Assembly (NCBI RefSeq): GCF_011752935.1
Contig: NZ_VWWO01000001.1
Coordinates: 2,666,001 to 2,730,000, forward strand
DNA length: 64,000 nucleotides
Source of the DNA: Chitinophaga sp. Cy-1792
GTDB taxonomy: Bacteria > Bacteroidota > Bacteroidia > Chitinophagales > Chitinophagaceae
Reading direction: 5' to 3'
The translations under genes were made by a program, and so were the position numbers. A model generated the notes under the pieces. It was not told the DNA's origin, searched no databases, and was given only the letters and a program-made list of their open reading frames with translations. Numbering within the stretch: the stretch's first letter is position 1; each line of letters starts with the position of its first letter. Positions 9,573-18,248 of this stretch are shown here, in pieces.

Positions 9573-10544
9573 TTATCTGGCAATTGCCGGATGGGCCTGC
9601 TCAGGGTGGCTCTTTCGCTTTTCTTCACTGACATGGTGAATGCTGGCATTTAATTCGAATCCTACGAGCAGGAAGAAGGAGTTAAAAAATACCCAGAGCA
9701 TGAGTACCAGAATGGTACCAATGGAGCCATAGATTTTATTGTAATTGCTGAAATTATTCACGAAATAGGAGAAGCCTACAGTGACCAGGATCATACCTAC
9801 AGTAGCCACAGTGGCGCCTGCGGTAATAAATCGCCAGCGTTTCAGCGTAGCGGGGCCAAAGCGGTATAACACGGCATTTACGGAGTAAAACAGTGCAATG
9901 ATGATGATCCACCTGGCATATTCTGCAAGACCGCGGATAAAGGTATTATGAATACCCAGCCAGTTGAAAGTGCTACGTAGCACAGATCCCTGGATGATGG
10001 TAAGGACTACGGTCAACAATAAAATGATTACCACGATACCTGTCAGTTCCATGGCGATCAGCCGGGTATGCCACCATTTACGCCTGCGGAAGCCGGAGCG
10101 CTCCATTTTATTGAAGGAGCGCAGGATGCCCATTACACCGTTGGAGGAGTAAAAGAAACCCATCAGGAAGGCCACAGACAACAACCCGTTACGTTGCGTA
10201 TGGAGGAAGTCATGGATCATTTCCCGGACGATCATGTAGGTGTTGTAGTTGGGCGTAAGGTCCTGTGCAAGGTCGTAGAGCGTGGGCTCTATGTTTTTCA
10301 TTGGAATATAAGGCACCAATGTAAACAGGAAGATAAAGAAAGGAGGTACGGCCAGCAGGAAGTTAAAGGAGATGGCGCGGGCTCTGTCACCGAGGCCTCT
10401 GTTTTTAACTTCCTGGCCGAAATATTTCAGGACATCATATAATGGCACTCCTTCAAAGCCGGGCAGGATAAGTGTTTTGGTCCGGTCAACCAGCTTTCTG
10501 TAAGGTGTAGATCTGAAGATGAGGTTTTCAGGTTTAAATGCCAA
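9573..10544 (-). CDS. YihY/BrkB family inner-membrane protein
   Basis: 323 aa with about six membrane segments (near 62-82, 120-140, 165-190, 210-225, 240-262, 275-300). The family hallmark N-terminal part DRARAISFNFLLAVPP and later GSIGTILVLMLW motifs are visible. The family was once called RNase BN, but that activity belongs to another protein; the function is unsettled. No ATG lies near the expected N-terminus: the start is a TTG at 10542-10544, 9 codons after the mltG stop and in the same frame. The gene therefore depends on a TTG start or on coupling to mltG translation. Confidence 0.88.
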   Translation of the reverse strand: MAFKPENLIFRSTPYRKLVDRTKTLILPGFEGVPLYDVLKYFGQEVKNRGLGDRARAISFNFLLAVPPFFIFLFTLVPYIPMKNIEPTLYDLAQDLTPNYNTYMIVREMIHDFLHTQRNGLLSVAFLMGFFYSSNGVMGILRSFNKMERSGFRRRKWWHTRLIAMELTGIVVIILLLTVVLTIIQGSVLRSTFNWLGIHNTFIRGLAEYARWIIIIALFYSVNAVLYRFGPATLKRWRFITAGATVATVGMILVTVGFSYFVNNFSNYNKIYGSIGTILVLMLWVFFNSFFLLVGFELNASIHHVSEEKRKSHPEQAHPAIAR

Positions 10545-10571
10545 GATGATGTTGATTGTGTGATGAATAAA

Positions 10572-11621
10572 TTAATACCCTCTTTTATTGAGTTCTGCCT
10601 GGTATTTTCTCGCGTTTTCAAGATGTTCTGCATAGGTGGCAGCAAAAGCATGATAACCCGAAAAATCGGCTCTGGCGCAAAAATAAAGATAATCTGTATC
10701 CGGTGTGTTAAGTACCGCATTAATAGATTTCTCTGAAGGGGTACAGATTGGGCCCGGAGGCAGGCCGGCATAATGATAGGTATTGTAAGGCGAATCGAAC
10801 AGCGTATGCTTTTCAAGTATGCGTTTCAGTCCGAAGTCCTGCAGGGCAAACTTAACGGTAGGATCTGCCTGCAGGCGCATACCTTTACGGTATCTGTTGA
10901 GATAAACGCTGGAAATCAGCGGTTTTTCGTCATTTTTATTGGTTTCTTCCTCTACGATAGATGCCAGGATGGTAACCTGGGTAGGGGTGAGGCCGAGTTT
11001 TCCGGCTTTGGCCTTTCTTTCATCTGTCCAGAATTCTTCTCTTTCCTTTTCCAGTTTTTTAAAAACGGTTTCGGCGTTGGTATTCCAGTAAAACTCGTAG
11101 GAGTTGGGCACTACGGCACACATCACGGTGTTGGTGTCGAGCCCGAACTGGCGGAGATAGACCTGGTCACGGAGGATGGCGCGCAGGGCATTGGAGTCGG
11201 CTTCGAGGTTGGTGGATACTTTCCTGACGAAATCGTCTTTGGTGCGCAGTTTATTGATGACAAGGGTTACCGGCGCCTGTTTTCCGGAGCGCAGCAGCTT
11301 CACTATTTCGAAGTTGCTCATGCCGCGGTTAATCTTGTACCTGCCGGCTTTTACGCGGGAAGGGTAGCCAAGTTCCTTTGCCAGCCAGTTGAAGCTGCCG
11401 GTATTGCGAACGATGCCCTGGTCCTGCAAGCCCTTCAATACATCATTGTAGGTGCTTCCTGTGCGGACATAAAAGTACTTGTTATCGCCAAACGCTCTTG
11501 TGTTAGGGCCAAAGACGCGGTAGCTGACATAGACGAGAATGCCGGCGATCAGGCAGCCTGCAATTAACAGGATTCGCCTGGTAAGGCCGGAGGTTTTTCC
11601 AGATTGCTTCTTTTTTGCCAT
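10572..11621 (-). CDS. mltG: Endolytic murein transglycosylase MltG (YceG-like)
   Basis: 349 aa. MltG cleaves nascent glycan strands in the periplasm and so sets strand length. A short basic cytoplasmic N-terminus and one membrane anchor (about 15-36) precede the YceG domain. The catalytic region ASIVEEETN (Glu about 224) is followed by SVYLNRYRKGMRLQADPT, which is diagnostic. The ATG at 11619-11621 is preferred over a TTG six codons upstream. A terminator separates it from secG, so it probably has its own promoter. The BrkB-like gene follows in the same frame. Confidence 0.95.
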   Translation of the reverse strand: MAKKKQSGKTSGLTRRILLIAGCLIAGILVYVSYRVFGPNTRAFGDNKYFYVRTGSTYNDVLKGLQDQGIVRNTGSFNWLAKELGYPSRVKAGRYKINRGMSNFEIVKLLRSGKQAPVTLVINKLRTKDDFVRKVSTNLEADSNALRAILRDQVYLRQFGLDTNTVMCAVVPNSYEFYWNTNAETVFKKLEKEREEFWTDERKAKAGKLGLTPTQVTILASIVEEETNKNDEKPLISSVYLNRYRKGMRLQADPTVKFALQDFGLKRILEKHTLFDSPYNTYHYAGLPPGPICTPSEKSINAVLNTPDTDYLYFCARADFSGYHAFAATYAEHLENARKYQAELNKRGY

Positions 11622-11636
11622 AGATAGTACTGGTAA

Positions 11637-11666
11637 CAAAAAACCTCGCTTTTAACGGCGAGGTTT
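11637..11666 (-). terminator. Terminator downstream of secG
   Basis: Arms AAACCTCGC (11641-11649) and GCGAGGTTT (11658-11666), followed on the minus strand by a T-rich stretch. It closes the miaB-to-secG run and lies just before mltG. Confidence 0.8.
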
Positions 11667-11691
11667 ACTGTTATATTACGTAAAAATAATA

Positions 11692-12045
11692 TTATTTAGA
11701 CGGAGTAGAAGGCGCAGGATTAGGTGCTGGTGCCTGAGGAGCAGGTTGCTGAACAGGAGCCGGCTGGTTACCCAGGCTTCTTTCTAATGCGCTTTTTTCC
11801 ATTTTGGTACCGGTATTGGTTTTACCGATAAACAGTGGAGAAGTCAGGCAGAGTACTGCGATGATGGCAGCGAGCACCCAGGTACCTTTTTCAAGCACAT
11901 CCGTAGTCTGACGTACGCCAATCACCTGATTACCAATTCCTCCGAAAGAACCGGATAAACCGCCACCTTTAGGATTCTGGATCAGAACGAAGAGACCTAA
12001 TAACACACAGGCCAGGAGAATAAGGATACCAAAAACTATCAGCAT
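11692..12045 (-). CDS. secG: Preprotein translocase subunit SecG
   Basis: 117 aa. SecG is the small accessory subunit of SecYEG. Two membrane segments (about 3-20 and 55-75) flank the conserved loop IQNPKGGGLSGSFGG. The C-terminal ~35 residues are a Pro/Ala/Gln-rich tail, common in Bacteroidota SecG. The gene starts 8 bp after the stop of the TPR-like gene, so it is co-transcribed with it. Confidence 0.95.
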   Translation of the reverse strand: MLIVFGILILLACVLLGLFVLIQNPKGGGLSGSFGGIGNQVIGVRQTTDVLEKGTWVLAAIIAVLCLTSPLFIGKTNTGTKMEKSALERSLGNQPAPVQQPAPQAPAPNPAPSTPSK

Positions 12046-12053
12046 AGAAACTA

Positions 12054-13403
12054 CTATTTATTTTTGTCAGTTAGTGACTTTAATTCTTTTATCTTTTGCG
12101 CAAAATAAGCGTTTTTGTCGGGATTAAGCAAACTTAATTTTTTATATATCTGAATGGCATTCTGGTACTGCTGCTGGCGCACCCAGATTTCCGCCAAAGT
12201 TTCAGAAACGATGTCATTATTGATGATGATGGAATTCATGGCCATTTTCTCTACTGTTTCAGAGATTTCCGGCTCGGTATCTTCATCATAGATCTTGTTG
12301 AGCTGCTGGTGGTACCAGTCTTTACTGTTTCTGCCGGTGAAATTGTCTTTGATCTGGCGTAACCAGGAGGTAAAGCTTTTCATGTCTGCTTCCCCCTGCT
12401 TATTCAATTCATCTGCTTCATCCGGATTTTTCAGGCGTTTATAGGCAAAATAATCATCTGCAAATAATGGCTGAAATACGAGTTCTGTTGCTTCTTCTGT
12501 AGGTAATTCCAAAGGAAAAATTCTTATCGGCTCGGTTTCCCCCGATGCATGCGCTGTACCCTCGACTGCCGTTTCTGCCTCAGGCGCATTCACCGGAGTG
12601 TCGGACATTTCCGGCACTGCAACTGGTGCTATATGCTGTGCTGTTTCCTTATTTTCTTCTGTCAACGCCACTGGTCCTTCCATGGACGCAGCCGGAGCGT
12701 CGGCGCTTATTTGTTGTTCTTCCGCCGGCTGATCCACCTTTGCTGCGGCTTCCATGATTTCCGCCGGCGCTGCTGCCTGTATTTCACTGCCGATATAATC
12801 CGGCAGCGGGGAAGCAGCGGCCTCTTCTGCGGCAACCCTTGCCTGCAGCAGGTCTATCTGCTGGATACCACCTGTATTGGCAGACGGCATCACCACATGT
12901 ACTTTCGGATAATGTACTTCCGGCTCCTCCGCGACAGGCGCTTCTGGTGCCAGGCCAGCATTCAGTTCATCTGCCAGTGGCTCTTCCTGGGCCTCCGTAT
13001 GCATTTCAGGCGGTAAGGCGGCTGATTCACTCAACGCAATCTCTGCATCCTCCGGCGCATGGAATGCTGCAGCCACTTCCTGCGTCTCCGCAGGCTTTTC
13101 TACCACAGGAACACGAATATCATAGTCTGGCAAAATGGCCGGTAACCGCTCTTCTATCTCCATTAATACCGGCGAGGCCGTAATAAAATGATAATAGTGG
13201 TGAGCAGGCAAGCTATAAAGACTCCCGGTTTTCACAGCATGACTGCCCAGGTTGCTGTGGCGACTATAATCTTTCTTGGCCAGCAATACCCTGGCAGTGG
13301 AAAAATATGGATATTCCGTTACCAGCTTCTGTAAGGCTGCTTCATCTACCTGGTGTAAGTCAGGTACGTGAAAGAGTTGTTCGATGATCCTGTTTGGCGT
13401 CAT
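12054..13403 (-). CDS. Acidic Ala/Glu/Pro-rich protein with TPR-like C-terminus
   Basis: 449 aa of unknown function. Residues 1-95 form a conserved-looking N-terminal region (LFHVPDLHQVDEAALQKL, YPYFSTARVLLAKK). Residues ~100-300 are low-complexity, rich in Ala, Glu and Pro, and probably disordered. The C-terminal ~70 residues carry one TPR-like helix pair (SETLAEIWVRQQQYQNAIQIYKKL). There is no signal peptide. A gene of this type commonly sits between the LptE-like gene and secG in Bacteroidota, which hints at an envelope-biogenesis role; that is inference. Confidence 0.8.
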   Translation of the reverse strand: MTPNRIIEQLFHVPDLHQVDEAALQKLVTEYPYFSTARVLLAKKDYSRHSNLGSHAVKTGSLYSLPAHHYYHFITASPVLMEIEERLPAILPDYDIRVPVVEKPAETQEVAAAFHAPEDAEIALSESAALPPEMHTEAQEEPLADELNAGLAPEAPVAEEPEVHYPKVHVVMPSANTGGIQQIDLLQARVAAEEAAASPLPDYIGSEIQAAAPAEIMEAAAKVDQPAEEQQISADAPAASMEGPVALTEENKETAQHIAPVAVPEMSDTPVNAPEAETAVEGTAHASGETEPIRIFPLELPTEEATELVFQPLFADDYFAYKRLKNPDEADELNKQGEADMKSFTSWLRQIKDNFTGRNSKDWYHQQLNKIYDEDTEPEISETVEKMAMNSIIINNDIVSETLAEIWVRQQQYQNAIQIYKKLSLLNPDKNAYFAQKIKELKSLTDKNK

Positions 13404-13459
13404 AAGCTGCTAATATAATAAAAATCCGAAATGTATAAATTTATATACGGAAATCTCTA

Positions 13460-13981
13460 TTACCAGTTGGCGAAGGCGCGGTTGAAAATATCGTCAGTAA
13501 TGTTAGGAATAATTTCGTTGTCCAACAGGCCATTTTCCACGCTGCTGGCGAGTGCAGAAGCAGGGAAGTCCGCGCTGCGCGTAAACGACTGTGTGAATCC
13601 TTTCTTATCAGTAACACGTTTGATAAACTGAACGTTCACGGTAACAGTGAGCCTTGAACGGGAAGATTTATCAACATCAGTAACCGCGGCGTTGGAAAAT
13701 ACGTAGCTGGTAATCTGTGCCCTGAATTCATAATCCGCACGCGGATCAGTTTCACTTACCTGTACCAGTTTCGTCTGCGACTGGATCTTATCACGCAATT
13801 TCTGTGTCAGACGCTGACCCAGGGTAGGGTTGTTGATGGGCGCCCTGTTTTCGAAGAAGCGGACATTTACTGTTTTAGCTTCTTTATCAATACTTGCACC
13901 ATTGGCAGAGTATTTCACGGAACATCCATGAAACAGCGTAGCTATGGCAACAACGATTAATAATGGAAATAGTTTCCTCAT
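13460..13981 (-). CDS. LptE-like outer-membrane lipoprotein
   Basis: 173 aa. The signal peptide ends in a lipobox (FHGC, Cys about 20). The body (KTVNVRFFENRAP, LTQKLRDKIQSQTKL, YEFRAQITSY) matches the Bacteroidota LptE family, which plugs LptD in the LPS export machine. The gene lies 33 bp after the sigma-54-type activator and is part of the miaB-to-secG run. Its context beside secG and mltG fits an envelope role. Confidence 0.85.
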   Translation of the reverse strand: MRKLFPLLIVVAIATLFHGCSVKYSANGASIDKEAKTVNVRFFENRAPINNPTLGQRLTQKLRDKIQSQTKLVQVSETDPRADYEFRAQITSYVFSNAAVTDVDKSSRSRLTVTVNVQFIKRVTDKKGFTQSFTRSADFPASALASSVENGLLDNEIIPNITDDIFNRAFANW

Positions 13982-14014
13982 GAAAAAATTAGTTATTGGC
14001 TATTGGTTATCTGC

Positions 14015-15256
14015 CTATTCTGCGATATTATATTCTTTCAGTTTCCTGTACAGGGTCCTTTCGGAAATGCCCAGGTCTAAAGCGGCGTCTTTACGTTTAC
14101 CTTTATGTTTTTTCAGGGCTTTAACGATCAGCTCTTTTTCCTTATCGGCAATAGAGAGTGTTTCTTCCACTTCTTCGTGGTGATCTATCTTATTGTCCTG
14201 GATAATGATAGGTTGCGGATTGTTCATGACCGGCGCCTGCGGTGTAATATCGGTAGTGGCAGGGTAGCTGTGCAGCACATGATTATCTGCAGGATGGTAA
14301 TCGTGGTTATGTACCACATTCGGGTTCTGCAGAATATCAAAAAACATCTTTTTCACCTCTGTCACATCTTTTTTCATATCAAAAAAGAGTTTGTAGAGGA
14401 TATCTCTTTCGCTGGCAAAGTCGCCACCAGACTGCTGTTGTGGTGATGCCAGCATAGGCAGCCTGTTAATTTCCGGCTGTTCCGGCAGGAAGCGTTTCAG
14501 GTCATTTGCTGTTACCAGTTTGTCGGTAGATAATACCGATATCTGTTCAGCAATATTTTTGAGTTCTCTTACATTACCTCTCCATGGGTAATTGACAAGA
14601 ATATTACGTGCTTCGTCGTCCAGCTGGATGGAAGGTGTTTTATATTTCTCGGAGAAGTCCACAGAGAATTTGCGGAACAGCAACGGAATATCTTCTTTTC
14701 TGTCGCGCAGCGCAGGCACGCGGATAGGTACGGTGTTAAGCCTGTAGTAGAGGTCTTCCCTGAACTTTCCCTGCTGGGTACGTTCGAGGAGATCCCTGTT
14801 GGTGGCGGCAATAACGCGTACATCTGTTTTCTGTACTTTGGAAGAACCTACGCGGATATATTCACCGGTTTCCAGTACACGCAGCAGGCGTGCCTGGGTT
14901 CCCAGCGGCATTTCGCCGATTTCATCCAGGAATATGGTACCGCCGTTTACAGTTTCAAAGTAACCTTTACGGTTATCTACTGCGCCGGTAAAGGAGCCTT
15001 TTTCGTGACCGAAAAGTTCGGAATCGATGGTCCCTTCGGGGATAGCGCCACAGTTCACCGCAATGAACGGGTTATGTTTACGTGCACTTAATGCATGGAT
15101 GATCTGAGAAAATACTTCCTTACCAACACCGCTTTCTCCATTGATCAACACGGTAAGATCCGTGTTGGCAACCTGTACTGCCACCTGGAGCGCGTAGTTC
15201 AGCGCGGGACTGTTACCTATAATGCCAAATCTGTTTTTAATCGCCTGTATATCCAT
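14015..15256 (-). CDS. Sigma-54-dependent transcriptional activator without receiver domain
   Basis: 413 aa. The protein begins almost directly with the AAA+ domain: Walker A GESGVGKE (about 40-47), the sigma-54 contact loop as GSFTGA (87-92), Walker B GTIFLDEIG (106-114), and an R-finger region YYRLN. A linker of about 100 residues rich in His, Pro and Asp follows, then a Fis-type helix-turn-helix at the C-terminus (AALDLGISERTLYRKLKEY). It has no REC, GAF or PAS input domain, so its ATPase may be constitutively competent or controlled by partners. Gene order miaB / this / LptE-like is frequent in Bacteroidota. Confidence 0.93.
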   Translation of the reverse strand: MDIQAIKNRFGIIGNSPALNYALQVAVQVANTDLTVLINGESGVGKEVFSQIIHALSARKHNPFIAVNCGAIPEGTIDSELFGHEKGSFTGAVDNRKGYFETVNGGTIFLDEIGEMPLGTQARLLRVLETGEYIRVGSSKVQKTDVRVIAATNRDLLERTQQGKFREDLYYRLNTVPIRVPALRDRKEDIPLLFRKFSVDFSEKYKTPSIQLDDEARNILVNYPWRGNVRELKNIAEQISVLSTDKLVTANDLKRFLPEQPEINRLPMLASPQQQSGGDFASERDILYKLFFDMKKDVTEVKKMFFDILQNPNVVHNHDYHPADNHVLHSYPATTDITPQAPVMNNPQPIIIQDNKIDHHEEVEETLSIADKEKELIVKALKKHKGKRKDAALDLGISERTLYRKLKEYNIAE

Positions 15257-15299
15257 ATCTGATTAAGCCTCTTTTGGATTGTTTAAAATACGCTCAGCC

Positions 15300-16739
15300 T
15301 TATACCGCTACACCTTTGAGTGTGCCGCTGGTGCAGCTTTCTACTCTCACCATAACATAATCGCCTTTCTTAAAGTTTTGTCTTGGAAAGACGATCACTT
15401 TATTCTGTTCGTTACGGCCGTAGAGGTCATCTTCTGAACGTTTGGAAAAGCCTTCTACCAATACTTTGCAGGTACGGCCAACATCCTGTTGCATGCTTTC
15501 GAGCGAGTGCCCGCGGAATAATGCTACTATTTCCGCCAGCCTTCTCTTTTTAACATCTTCCGGGATATCGTCCTGGTAACGGCGTGCGGCCAATGTGCCA
15601 GGGCGCTCGGAATAATAGTACATATATGCGAGGTCATAACGGACAAACTCCATCATGGCCATCGTTTCCTGGTGTTCTTCTTCTGTTTCCGTACAGAATC
15701 CGGTGATAATATCTGTAGAAATACCGCAGTCAGGCAGGATTTCACGGATACGCTCCACTTTCTTCATATACCACTCACGGGTATACGTACGGTTCATGAG
15801 CTGTAATATACGTGTGCTGCCGCTTTGTACCGGCAGGTGTATGTAATTGCAGATGTTCTCATATTTTGCCATCGTGTGGAGTACCTCATCGGTAATATCT
15901 TTAGGATGGGAGGTGCTGAAACGTATACGCAGCAAGGGATCTATCTGTGCTACCCTTTCCAGCAACTGTGCAAATGTCACGGTTTCTTCGCCGGAGTCGT
16001 TGGTCCAGTAGTAGGAGTCTACGTTCTGGCCAAGCAGTGTTACTTCGCGGTAACCATTATCGAACAGCTCGCGGGCTTCACGGACAATGCTATAGGCATC
16101 ACGGCTACGCTCACGGCCACGGGTAAACGGTACTACACAGAAAGTACACATGTTGTTACAACCGCGCATAATAGATACAAAGGAAGTAACCCCGTTGTTA
16201 TCCAGTCTTACCGGGCTGATATCTCCGTAGGTTTCTTCACGGCTCAGCAATACATTCACTGATTTCTGGCCGCCTTCTGCTTCTGCGATTAGTGCAGGCA
16301 GACTACGATAGGCATCCGGGCCGATGACCAGGTCTACCAGGTGTTCTTCTTCCAGGAGCTTTGCTTTCAGGCGTTCGGCCATGCAGCCTAATATGCCAAT
16401 CAGCAACCCCGGGTTCCTTTTCTTATGAAAACGATATTCTTTGAGTCTGTTACGTACGGTCTGTTCCGCTTTTTCACGGATAGAACAGGTATTTACCAGG
16501 ATCAGGTCGGCTTCTTCCATGTTGCGGGTAGGGCCAAAACCTTCACCATTAAGTATGGAGGCTACGATCTCGCTGTCATTGAAATTCATTGCACAGCCGT
16601 AGCTTTCTATATAAAATCTTTTATTATACGTATTGGGTTGGTTGGCAACAGGGGAGAATGCTTCTCCCTGGCGAGCTTCGTCGTGTTCCTTTGTGATCTG
16701 ATCCAGCATTCCTTTTCTCTGATTTAAGACGGCAAACAT
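15300..16739 (-). CDS. miaB: tRNA-2-methylthio-N6-dimethylallyladenosine synthase MiaB
   Basis: 479 aa. MiaB is a radical-SAM methylthiotransferase acting on i6A37 of tRNAs reading UNN codons. The N-terminal MTTase domain has Cys49, Cys85 and Cys119 for the auxiliary cluster; the radical-SAM triad is CNNMCTFC (Cys194, 198, 201); a TRAM domain ends the protein. The start is the ATG at 16737-16739; a second ATG ten codons later is possible. It is the first gene of the run to secG. Confidence 0.96.
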   Translation of the reverse strand: MFAVLNQRKGMLDQITKEHDEARQGEAFSPVANQPNTYNKRFYIESYGCAMNFNDSEIVASILNGEGFGPTRNMEEADLILVNTCSIREKAEQTVRNRLKEYRFHKKRNPGLLIGILGCMAERLKAKLLEEEHLVDLVIGPDAYRSLPALIAEAEGGQKSVNVLLSREETYGDISPVRLDNNGVTSFVSIMRGCNNMCTFCVVPFTRGRERSRDAYSIVREARELFDNGYREVTLLGQNVDSYYWTNDSGEETVTFAQLLERVAQIDPLLRIRFSTSHPKDITDEVLHTMAKYENICNYIHLPVQSGSTRILQLMNRTYTREWYMKKVERIREILPDCGISTDIITGFCTETEEEHQETMAMMEFVRYDLAYMYYYSERPGTLAARRYQDDIPEDVKKRRLAEIVALFRGHSLESMQQDVGRTCKVLVEGFSKRSEDDLYGRNEQNKVIVFPRQNFKKGDYVMVRVESCTSGTLKGVAV

Positions 16740-16757
16740 AAGGAATAAAACCCGAAA

Positions 16758-16774
16758 AATGACATATTGTCATT
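16758..16774. promoter_or_regulatory. Short dyad upstream of miaB
   Basis: AATGACA, 3 bp, TGTCATT: a perfect 7-bp dyad 19 bp before the miaB ATG. It could be an operator; no regulator is known to me. Confidence 0.35.
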
Positions 16775-16868
16775 AGTTTACTATGGGCTGAAATAAGGTG
16801 CCTGTACCGGCATCGGCAGTGTGGGAATCCTATTGGATTTTTCAGGCCGCCAGCCCGGGGATATCCAC

Positions 16869-16900
16869 AAAAAAAGACCAGTTTAATAAAAACTGGTCTT
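16869..16900 (-). terminator. Terminator of the Fe-S gene run
   Basis: Arms AAGACCAGTTT (16874-16884) and AAACTGGTCTT (16890-16900), followed on the minus strand by a run of T, just after the stop of the 167-aa gene. Confidence 0.9.
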
Positions 16901-16923
16901 GAAGTAAAGTTATCTTGCTGATA

Positions 16924-17427
16924 TTACGCAGTAATGCCTAACCTGGCAGCCAACCAGCTGTCTTTCAACGGGATAAGCCATTTGCTATCGAGGTCAGCCT
17001 TAGTGAGTACGGTATTGTTCAGGTAAAGGGTATTCTCATCGATATAACCTTTTTCCAGCGCATAGGCTACCTGTTGCATCGGCAGCAGCTGTACCCTGTC
17101 TTTCACCACAAAACCTAGGAGCAGGCGATCAAACAGGTTGATCTCATACTGCCTTTCCAGGCTTTTAATCACGCGTACGGAGCTATCTGTACTGCAACCG
17201 CTGACGGTCACATTCGTTTCGTCGGCAATCAGTACAATAACCTGGTCCATGATAACGCCACCCCAGCCCTTTACAGGGTCGCCGTGGGCGTTCCACTGCC
17301 CGGTAAACTGGTCCAGTTGTTCGTTGATCTCCAATACTTCCCTTTCGTTGAATGGTCTGTTACTCTGGTATATCCAAACCCTGGAAGCTGGAGAAAATCC
17401 TTCAGGGAAATTAATCTTGTTCATCAT
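16924..17427 (-). CDS. Conserved hypothetical protein (often mislabelled ABC transporter ATPase)
   Basis: 167 aa, soluble, no signal peptide and no membrane segment. It reads as a compact alpha/beta protein (RVWIYQSNRPF, FTGQWNAHGDPVKG, MDQVIVLIADET). It has no Walker A or B motif, so the ABC ATPase label seen on such proteins cannot be right. Being last in the run after the two Fe-S proteins (24 bp gap) and followed by a terminator, it probably works with them or was simply co-transcribed. Function unknown. Confidence 0.75.
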   Translation of the reverse strand: MMNKINFPEGFSPASRVWIYQSNRPFNEREVLEINEQLDQFTGQWNAHGDPVKGWGGVIMDQVIVLIADETNVTVSGCSTDSSVRVIKSLERQYEINLFDRLLLGFVVKDRVQLLPMQQVAYALEKGYIDENTLYLNNTVLTKADLDSKWLIPLKDSWLAARLGITA

Positions 17428-17451
17428 ACTGCAAAATTAGTCAATTCAACA

Positions 17452-18231
17452 CTATTTCAGGCTTTCTGCGATGATTTCTGCCAGATCCAGCACCTGTACT
17501 GAATCTTCCTTGCCAGCTTCCTTTACGCCATCGGTGAGCATGGTCATACAGAACGGACAGTTGGCGGCTACCACGGAGGCACCGGTATCCACTGCTTCCT
17601 GGCCACGTTCAAAGTTGATGCGGTTGGTGCCTTTTTCTTCTTCCTTGAACATCTGTGCACCGCCGGCGCCACAACAGAGGCCTTTGCTGCGACAACGTTT
17701 CATTTCTACCAGCTCTGCATCCAGTATTTCCAGTACTTTTCTTGGGGCTTCATAGATCTCATTGGCTCTTCCCAGGTAGCAGGAATCGTGGTAGGTAATC
17801 TTTTTGCCTTTAAAGCTGCCGCCTTCCTTCACTTTGATCTTGCCTTCGTCTATCAGCTGCTGCAGGTAGGTGGTATGATGGATTACTTCATAGTTGCCTC
17901 CCAGCGCAGGATATTCATTTTTTATGGTATTGAAGCAATGCGGACAGGTAGTGACGATTTTTTTTACTTCGTACATGTTGAGTACCTGTATGTTGCTCTG
18001 GGCCATCATCTGGAAGATGAATTCATTACCGGCCCTGCGTGCAGGGTCGCCGGTGCAGCTTTCTTCTCTTCCCAGTACAGCGAATTTGACACCTACCTTA
18101 TCGAGGATGGTGGCAAATGCCTTGGTAATCTTTTGTGTACGCTGGTCGAAGCTGCTGGCGCAACCCACCCAGAACAGTACTTCAGGTGTTTCTCCATTGG
18201 CGGCATATTCTGCCATTGTCTTTATATGCAT
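17452..18231 (-). CDS. Fe-S oxidoreductase with two CCG domains (HdrB/GlpC type)
   Basis: 259 aa. Two cysteine-rich CCG domains are visible: the first with SCTGDPARRAGNE and CPHC, the second with CRSKGLCCGAGG and CPFC. In heterodisulfide reductase HdrB and in LutA-type proteins these hold an unusual Fe-S cluster. The gene lies 17 bp after the HdrD-like membrane protein on the same strand, so together they form a split HdrDE/HdrB-like electron-transfer module. The substrate is unknown; a link to quinone reduction by the membrane partner is inference. Confidence 0.88.
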   Translation of the reverse strand: MHIKTMAEYAANGETPEVLFWVGCASSFDQRTQKITKAFATILDKVGVKFAVLGREESCTGDPARRAGNEFIFQMMAQSNIQVLNMYEVKKIVTTCPHCFNTIKNEYPALGGNYEVIHHTTYLQQLIDEGKIKVKEGGSFKGKKITYHDSCYLGRANEIYEAPRKVLEILDAELVEMKRCRSKGLCCGAGGAQMFKEEEKGTNRINFERGQEAVDTGASVVAANCPFCMTMLTDGVKEAGKEDSVQVLDLAEIIAESLK

Positions 18232-18248
18232 CCCTGATATTTTTAGTA

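Noticed and set aside
16924..17427. ABC transporter ATPase label for the 167-aa protein
   Set aside because: No Walker A, Walker B or signature motif is present.
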